A stretch of 10,899 nucleotides of DNA from Bacillota bacterium (GTDB lineage: Bacteria; Bacillota; Clostridia; Lachnospirales; Lachnospiraceae). The translations under genes and the position numbers were made by a program. Positions 6,944 through 10,899 of this stretch are shown here, one piece after another (position 1 is the first letter of the stretch; every line of letters begins with the position of its first letter). The DNA lies in NCBI GenBank assembly GCA_023436765.1, contig JAEZHX010000282.1, positions 1 through 10,899 of the forward strand. The letters run 5' to 3'. The notes under the pieces were generated by a model, which was not told the DNA's origin, made no database searches, and saw only the letters and a list, made by a program, of their open reading frames with translations.

Positions 6944-7311
6944 TACTAAATTTCGACCTTTTAAAGACCAAAATCCCAGTTTCCATTAGGTTCGTTTGTT
7001 ACCATACTTACGAACCTTAAGAAGCCGGGATTTATGATCCTTACCTATTGAATTGATTTTAGATGCGTTTTAAGGTGCAAGTAACAGCTAACCAGATACG
7101 GCATAAAAGTATAGAGGGCTTTTTAAGTACAGGTTATGCTCCTTACACATGCATCATAAAACCAAACCCTTATTAATCCATAAACACTACGCATCTTCGC
7201 AGGCAGATGGTCTGACGGTCCGGGAGGTGCTGTTGGTAATCAGTTTCGGATAAGAAGGCCATTTGTGATATGTTATACTTATCCTTACCGGAATAACCGG
7301 ACCGCATAGAC
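6944..7311. other. Intergenic region with no gene found
   Basis: About 370 nt between the GH18 promoter and the P-loop gene. The clearest element is the 63-nt hairpin at 6971-7033, listed separately. CCGG (7288-7291) / CCGG (7297-7300) can form a small stem just after the P-loop gene stop, but without a T-run. Short TATACT-like boxes occur (for example 7274-7279) without a good -35 partner. I see no supported reading frame, tRNA or known riboswitch. Confidence 0.4.
6971..7033 (-). terminator. Long imperfect hairpin, possible terminator of the kinase operon
   Basis: AAATCCC (6971-6977) pairs with GGGATTT (7027-7033). AGGTTCGT (6988-6995) pairs with ACGAACCT (7010-7017) around a 14-nt loop. 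Between them TTC/GAA and TT/AA can pair with small bulges. On the minus strand the last arm runs straight into GGGATTTTGGTCTTT, a modest U-rich tail, just before the GH18 promoter. That position would suit termination of transcripts from the kinase operon, though about 280 nt beyond its stop. An unrelated repeat or small RNA is also possible. Confidence 0.4.
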
Positions 7312-7929
7312 TCATTCCAATAACCTGAGAAAAAGCCTTTGAGCTTCCTTTGAAAGCTTCAGTGGATCAGACTCCAAAGGGATGGGGTAAAACTTTCTGT
7401 TATACTTCTGCTGCATGAATTGAATTGTTTTCTTTCCTGCAAAGGGGAGGAGATAGTTCCAGGTTTCGTTTCCCTTGATCCCCAAAACGTTCTCGATAAA
7501 GCTGCCCAGCTTACATAAATTCCACTCGGTACATCCCCCCAATACAAGCTTTTTGTCGCAGCGTCCGAATTCCTCTCTGTTAGCATTCAGGTCATATCCG
7601 AAATCCAAAATGATAACATCATAATTCTCCCCCAGAAGGGAAGGGATCCTCTCCGCTGTTACGTTCCTATAGAAAGTGATATTACCAAAGGAAAAGACAT
7701 GTTCCTCCTCCCACCTCCATTGGTAAGCTTGCTGAAACAGCCAGAAATCCTGGTGTCCGTTGCATTCTGCATATGCTGTTTTTCTTCCCAACTCTTCTCC
7801 CAGATAGAATGACAGCAGTAGGCCTGTATAGGTCACACCGGATCCCGGATGGGCCCCGATCAGACCGATCACCTCCCTGTGACTGCCTCTTCCCTGAAGT
7901 GTAGAAAAAAGCATCGGTTTTCGTGTCAT
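7312..7929 (-). CDS. ParA/MinD-like P-loop-fold protein lacking the Walker A lysine
   Basis: A 205-residue soluble protein that I cannot assign to a named family. It begins with a strand and glycine-rich loop, IGLIGAHPGSGVTYTG (about 21-36), placed like the P-loop of ParA/MinD ATPases, but Val32 stands where the Walker lysine should be and Thr33 is kept. AYAECN (53-57) then follows in the position of the switch strand, and VIILDFG (105-111) resembles a Walker B-type strand. LVLGGCTEWNL (128-138) and a C-terminal PIPLESDP segment come after. The same elements occur in the same order in the C-terminal half of the kinase encoded just upstream. The ATG overlaps the kinase stop (ATGA), so the two are probably translationally coupled. 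Whether it still binds nucleotide is unclear. Confidence 0.7.
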   Translation of the reverse strand: MTRKPMLFSTLQGRGSHREVIGLIGAHPGSGVTYTGLLLSFYLGEELGRKTAYAECNGHQDFWLFQQAYQWRWEEEHVFSFGNITFYRNVTAERIPSLLGENYDVIILDFGYDLNANREEFGRCDKKLVLGGCTEWNLCKLGSFIENVLGIKGNETWNYLLPFAGKKTIQFMQQKYNRKFYPIPLESDPLKLSKEAQRLFLRLLE

Positions 7930-9296
7930 TTCCGCATCCTCTCCATGGCAATTTCTGATAACTCCTCAAGAAATTCTAGCTCCGCTCCGTTTACAGCTCT
8001 TGCATAAGGATCCGGTGCATATGGGATTCGAAAGCAGCAGCTTTGTTCCATCTGTTTGATTGCCTGACTATATTGGCGACCATCCAGGTAATTAAACAAG
8101 TATACCACCTCCTTCTGCTCTGAAACCATACTCAGTACTGCCTCTGCCTGTTCCAGCTCCCAGTCCTTACTGCCAAGTATCAGCAGGGACAGCTCCGCCT
8201 CAAGGAATTCTTGTAAATTATCCTGCGTCAGGCAACCGTAATCCTCTACAACAACCTGATTCCCTCTGAGATCTTCTATGGCAAGGCCCGGGATAAGTAT
8301 CGGTATTCCGCGGAACGCTAATACTTTCCCCTCCGTGTTAAGGTCCTCATATCGGTTTCTGATGGAACGTACCGTGCCATTTGAGTTACATTCCCGGTAA
8401 ACACAGGATACTGTACTCTGCATAAAAAACTTACATAATCGAAAGCATAAATGTGTTACTCCAATTCTCGGTTGGGCTCCTGCAACGGCAATTCTGATGG
8501 GTGAACCTGATTCACAAAGATCCGACAGGCTTCTCCTGCCCGCTGATATCGCTTTACTCAACTGCGCCACAGAAGCATATCTTCCCGATGGTCGAAATTT
8601 GAGGCATCGATTGATTACTTTCTTCAGTTTTCTAGAGCAAGTATTACACAGATCAATATTGTCAATACTTTTTATATCTTCCCGATGGATTCGGCCGGTT
8701 GCCATATAATGCATTAGCGTACCGATTCCGTATACGTCGCAGCGTTCATCTATCCCCTCAGATTGATACATTTCGGGAGCTGCATAGCCGTAGGTACCAT
8801 AGTACTTTTGATTGCCGTCCGTAGCCTCATCCCGGTATATGGCACTGCCGAAATCAACCAGTTTCAGTTGATTACCGGTCACGATGATATTCTCCGGCTT
8901 TAGGTCAAGATATAAAATTGGTCTTTCTATATGATGCAAATAGTGGATCAGATCGCAGAGCTGAAGCGCGAAACGTATGATACTGTCAGAATCCAGGCAA
9001 CCCCTTGTTGCGACATAGCTTTTCAAGGTAACCCCTTCAAGATATTGTTCGACAATATAGGAACCATTCTGATCTTCTTCAATATCATAAATTATAGGAA
9101 TGCATGAATGTTTTAGATTTTTTAGAATTTGTGCTTCCTTAAGCTGTAAGTTGTATAATGGATGATTTTTTGAGACGCATTTGATAGCCCGATATGAATT
9201 AAGTCTGATATGTTCGGCCAGATATACCTTGGCAGTGCCTCCTCTGCCCAGCAGGCGTATGATACGGTACTTTTGGAACCAGATTTCCTGTTGCAT
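7926..9296 (-). CDS. Soluble Hanks-type Ser/Thr kinase fused to a ParA-like P-loop-fold domain
   Basis: A 456-residue fusion. The N-terminal kinase domain (about residues 10-255) shows the glycine loop LGRGGTAKVYLAEH, Lys39 in AIKCV, a C-helix Glu (Glu54), catalytic-loop Asp131 and Asn136 in YLDLKPENI, DFG (148-150) and APE (173-175), so it should be catalytically competent. The usual His-Arg before the catalytic Asp are Tyr-Leu, making it a non-RD kinase. The C-terminal domain (about 267-456) starts IRIAVAGAQPRIGVTH, a P-loop-like turn with Val280 replacing Lys, and aligns with the downstream protein. There is no membrane segment or PASTA repeat, unlike PrkC. The start at 9296 has AAAGGAG just upstream; the ATG at 9323 has no such site. 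It is divergent from mecA. Confidence 0.85.
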   Translation of the reverse strand: MQQEIWFQKYRIIRLLGRGGTAKVYLAEHIRLNSYRAIKCVSKNHPLYNLQLKEAQILKNLKHSCIPIIYDIEEDQNGSYIVEQYLEGVTLKSYVATRGCLDSDSIIRFALQLCDLIHYLHHIERPILYLDLKPENIIVTGNQLKLVDFGSAIYRDEATDGNQKYYGTYGYAAPEMYQSEGIDERCDVYGIGTLMHYMATGRIHREDIKSIDNIDLCNTCSRKLKKVINRCLKFRPSGRYASVAQLSKAISAGRRSLSDLCESGSPIRIAVAGAQPRIGVTHLCFRLCKFFMQSTVSCVYRECNSNGTVRSIRNRYEDLNTEGKVLAFRGIPILIPGLAIEDLRGNQVVVEDYGCLTQDNLQEFLEAELSLLILGSKDWELEQAEAVLSMVSEQKEVVYLFNYLDGRQYSQAIKQMEQSCCFRIPYAPDPYARAVNGAELEFLEELSEIAMERMRK

Positions 9297-9349
9297 TCTC
9301 TCCTTTCCTATCAGCAATGGCATATTGTGAATCGTGTTCTACGCCTTCA

Positions 9350-9378
9350 ATTATATACAGATAATGGAAAGCAAGCAA
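9350..9378 (-). promoter_or_regulatory. Promoter of the kinase/P-loop operon
   Basis: Minus strand: TTGCTT (plus 9373-9378), a 17-nt spacer and a perfect TATAAT (plus 9350-9355). The leader to the preferred ATG would be about 45 nt. The -35 matches only three of six positions. Confidence 0.55.
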
Positions 9379-9502
9379 CACTTTTTTCGTTGACCGAATT
9401 AACAAACTTTTTGCTAGATTGTGTACAATATGCCCTTGTCGGGCAGGGTAATTTCATGTAGATGAAAGGTTTTTATTAATACAAATTTCACAGCTGGATG
9501 TA

Positions 9503-9531
9503 TTGACTTATGTTTCTTTTTAAATTATACT
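9503..9531 (+). promoter_or_regulatory. Strong sigma-A promoter for mecA
   Basis: TTGACT (9503-9508), a 17-nt spacer rich in T, and TATACT (9526-9531): five of six matches in each hexamer at ideal spacing. The predicted leader of about 115 nt is long enough for the hairpin at 9561-9605. Confidence 0.8.
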
Positions 9532-9560
9532 TTTTTTACACCAATCATTGATTATTATAA

Positions 9561-9605
9561 GATGCGGCTTTTATACCCACGACATTTATGAGGAACCTCC
9601 GCATC
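9561..9605 (+). promoter_or_regulatory. Hairpin in the mecA leader
   Basis: GATGCGG (9561-9567) pairs perfectly with CCGCATC (9599-9605) around a 31-nt loop. The loop's 3' end carries GAGG-AA-CCTC (9590-9599), which would compete for C9599 if it folded alone. There is no U-run after the stem, so it is not a terminator. A regulatory or stabilising role is possible but unproven, and it matches no riboswitch class that I know. Confidence 0.35.
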
Positions 9606-9654
9606 GTTACAGCGAATAGTCATTTCCTGCTTTGTACAGAAAGGGGTGTACAGT

Positions 9655-10413
9655 ATGAAGATTGAGAAAATCAGTGATAACCAAATTAGATGTACCTTGA
9701 ATAAGAGTGATTTAATTGACCGGGAGTTACGGATCAGTGAGCTTGCCTACGGCACAGAAAAGGCTAAAGCACTCTTCCGGGATATGATACAACAGGCTTT
9801 CTATGAGTTCGGTTTTGAAGTAGATGATATTCCGTTGATGATTGAAGCAATTCCTGTTTCGACAGAATGCTTGATTCTTGTGATTACTAAGGTGGAGGAT
9901 CCGGATGAACTGGATACCAGGTTCTCGAAGTTTTCCTCCTTAGGTCCCCGTAATGCGGAGGATAAATCAGAAGCGGACGAAGATTCTTATGCCGATGAGA
10001 TTATTAATAGCTTTGACCAGATAGATGATATTGCAGATGAAGCGGAAGAAGAGAGTAAGGAGATCCTGGACAGCACCGATTCAGAGCCAGATGAGAAGCC
10101 AAATCTTCAGGTTTCTCCGAATCTGATGAAGATATACTCCTTCCGATCCTTGAAGGAAGTAACCGAACTGGCGAATATTCTTCTGGGATATTATAACGGT
10201 GTTAACACGTTATATAAGAACCCGTTAACTTCCACCTACTATCTGGTAATCAGCATGTCAAGCCACACTCCGGAGGAATTCAATAAAATTTGTAACATCA
10301 TCTCCGAGTATGGTAAATCCGAACGTTACACCTACGCCAGCTCCTCTTACTACGAGGAACACTACGAAATCATCGTAAAAAACCACGCACTGCAGATCCT
10401 GTCAGTAATGTAA
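9655..10413 (+). CDS. mecA: Adaptor protein MecA
   Basis: MecA-type adaptors deliver substrate proteins to the ClpC ATPase of ClpCP and assist its hexamer assembly; in Bacillus the targets include ComK. The 252-residue protein has the expected three parts. The N-terminal substrate-binding domain begins MKIEKISDNQIRCTL. A very acidic, probably flexible linker covers about 98-150 (many Asp/Glu). The C-terminal ClpC-binding domain begins about residue 157 with KIYSFRSLKEVTELA and ends in YEIIVKNHAL. A GTG at 9646 could extend the frame by three residues, but the ATG at 9655 gives the usual MKIEKI start with AAGGGG eight bases upstream. Nothing in the window suggests competence genes, so the targets are probably different here. 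Confidence 0.93.
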   Translation: MKIEKISDNQIRCTLNKSDLIDRELRISELAYGTEKAKALFRDMIQQAFYEFGFEVDDIPLMIEAIPVSTECLILVITKVEDPDELDTRFSKFSSLGPRNAEDKSEADEDSYADEIINSFDQIDDIADEAEEESKEILDSTDSEPDEKPNLQVSPNLMKIYSFRSLKEVTELANILLGYYNGVNTLYKNPLTSTYYLVISMSSHTPEEFNKICNIISEYGKSERYTYASSSYYEEHYEIIVKNHALQILSVM

Positions 10414-10468
10414 CTTAATCAGATACATCAAATCAATCAAACGTGTGCCCACCGGGCGCAATGTACAC

Positions 10469-10497
10469 AAAAGGATGAGGGAGACCTCATCCTTTTT
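10469..10497 (+). terminator. Rho-independent terminator of mecA
   Basis: AAAAGGATGAGG (10469-10480) and CCTCATCCTTTT (10485-10496) form a perfect 12-bp stem closed by a GAGA tetraloop (GNRA type), running into five T residues (10493-10497). It lies 56 nt after the mecA stop codon. Confidence 0.92.
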
Positions 10498-10899
10498 AAC
10501 ATACCACATTACATTCTCTGGCCAAATTAATAATCTGACCATATATATCTATTAGCCAATATCGATCCGACAAACCAGCCCCATACATCTAATAACAGCT
10601 AATGGGCAGGCCGCTGGCTTTGCACTTTGTTCAGAAAATTGATGCGGCGCTCCTATAACTTGGGTATTTATCACATAAATCACTTGAAAAGAATAGCGTG
10701 AGATTATTCATCCACCAGGAGACCGTTTACCGCCATGTAAACAGGCTGTTGCATAATAGCGTATTATGGATGACGGAAGTCCCTTATCCTTCCCATAATG
10801 CACCGTTTGAAAGACATGTTGAAGATTTTGTGTGCCAGAACCGAACAATACAATGTTCGAGTTATGGCATACAAAATCAAGATGTGTCTTTCGACCGGT
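10498..10899. other. Palindrome-rich stretch with no gene found
   Basis: About 400 nt to the window edge with an unusual density of inverted repeats: ATTTAT/ATAAAT (10666-10680), TCATCCA/TGGATGA (10708-10714 / 10767-10773) enclosing GTTTAC/GTAAAC (10725-10742), ATAATA/TATTAT (10753-10767), and the long repeat at 10802-10899. Frames stay open from about 10659 to the edge on the plus strand, and also on the minus strand, but no ribosome site or known motif supports a gene. The stretch may be a small mobile element, a degraded insertion sequence or a structured RNA locus. Confidence 0.4.
10802..10899. repeat. Near-100-nt imperfect inverted repeat at the window edge
   Basis: Four nested blocks pair in order: ACCG (10802-10805) with CGGT (10896-10899); GAAAGACA (10809-10816) with TGTCTTTC (10885-10892); GATTTTGTGTGCCA (10824-10837) with TGGCATACAAAATC (10865-10878), with one G-T wobble; and CGAACA (10842-10847) with TGTTCG (10854-10859), closing a 6-nt loop. 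The arms differ by a few substitutions between blocks, as in an old duplicated unit or a folded RNA. It may extend past the window. Confidence 0.75.

Larger units (their letters stand above)
9297..9654. other. Divergent control region between the kinase operon and mecA
   Basis: It contains a minus-strand promoter (9350-9378), a plus-strand promoter (9503-9531) and a hairpin in the mecA leader (9561-9605). Between the promoters lie TGCCC/GGGCA (9431-9445) and TTTCAT/ATGAAA followed by GGTTTTTATT (about 9452-9475), which could act as a weak plus-strand terminator. No reading frame here is convincing. Confidence 0.5.

Noticed and set aside
7274..7279. TATACT box after the P-loop gene as an antisense promoter
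   Set aside because: There is a TG before it, but the sequence 17 nt upstream (TAAGAA) does not resemble a -35 box.
9390..9420. TTGACC ... TAGATT as a second plus-strand promoter upstream of mecA
   Set aside because: The spacing is 19 nt and the -10 is poor, while a much better promoter lies at 9503-9531. A small RNA from here cannot be excluded, but nothing else supports it.
9210..9461. 83-codon plus-strand frame antisense to the 5' end of the kinase gene
   Set aside because: It is mostly the shadow of the kinase coding sequence, with no ribosome site or family resemblance, and it crosses the kinase promoter.
9588..9665. A 25-codon frame in the mecA leader that overlaps the mecA start by 11 nt
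   Set aside because: No ribosome-binding site precedes its ATG and the peptide has no feature typical of a leader peptide, so it was left as chance.
10659..10899. Open plus-strand frame to the window edge (ATG at 10770, GTG at 10698), faintly like a helix-turn-helix followed by a transposase fragment
   Set aside because: No Shine-Dalgarno site and no family motif that I can name. A minus-strand frame over the same bases is also open, as expected for inverted repeats. More sequence to the right would decide.

Overview
The window looks like chromosomal DNA from a spore-forming, low-to-moderate GC Firmicute, most likely a Lachnospiraceae/Clostridia relative. The evidence is the spore-cortex amidase CwlD, a YwmB-family protein, a MecA adaptor, purine-rich Shine-Dalgarno sites, and the gene order sua5 / ywlE-like phosphatase / rpiB, which matches the ywlC-ywlE-ywlF block of Bacillus subtilis. 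I see no rRNA, tRNA, CRISPR array or recognisable transposase.

Layout. (1) 1-560: the 3' part of a Pro/Tyr/Met-rich protein of unknown function, possibly coat-like, then a hairpin terminator shared with the converging ywmB-like gene (562-1368, minus). (2) 1381-1633: an intergenic stretch with a good extended -10 promoter reading into a DUF402 gene (1634-2116, plus). Its stop codon overlaps the stop codon of rpiB. (3) 2113-4137, minus: a compact housekeeping operon sua5 > ywlE-like > rpiB from its own promoter near 4206. (4) 4257-4964, minus: cwlD behind a candidate sigma-E-type promoter. (5) 5134-6837, minus: a membrane-anchored, multi-domain GH18 protein with its own promoter and terminator. 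(6) 6944-7311: intergenic, with a 63-nt imperfect hairpin. (7) 7312-9296, minus: a two-gene, translationally coupled module of a soluble Hanks-type kinase fused to a ParA-like fold, plus a stand-alone homologue of that C-terminal fold. (8) 9297-9654: a divergent promoter region. (9) mecA (9655-10413, plus) with a strong GNRA-loop terminator. (10) 10498-10899: a palindrome-rich stretch ending in a nearly 100-nt imperfect inverted repeat that runs to the window edge.

How the genes relate. Sua5 starts the t6A tRNA modification. RpiB serves the pentose phosphate pathway. The YwlE-like phosphatase would reverse protein arginine phosphorylation, which in Bacillus marks proteins for ClpCP, and MecA is a ClpC adaptor, so two genes here touch the same proteolytic system. 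CwlD, the YwmB-family protein and perhaps GH18 act on the cell envelope or spore cortex. The least conventional part is the kinase/P-loop pair. The C-terminal domain of the kinase and its downstream neighbour align collinearly over about 190 residues, share several unusual motifs, and both have Val in place of the Walker A lysine. This looks like a tandem-duplicated, probably signalling, module.

Several starts were moved downstream of the longest reading frame because a Shine-Dalgarno site or family length favours the internal ATG: ywlE-like (3006), GH18 (6837), kinase (9296) and mecA (9655).
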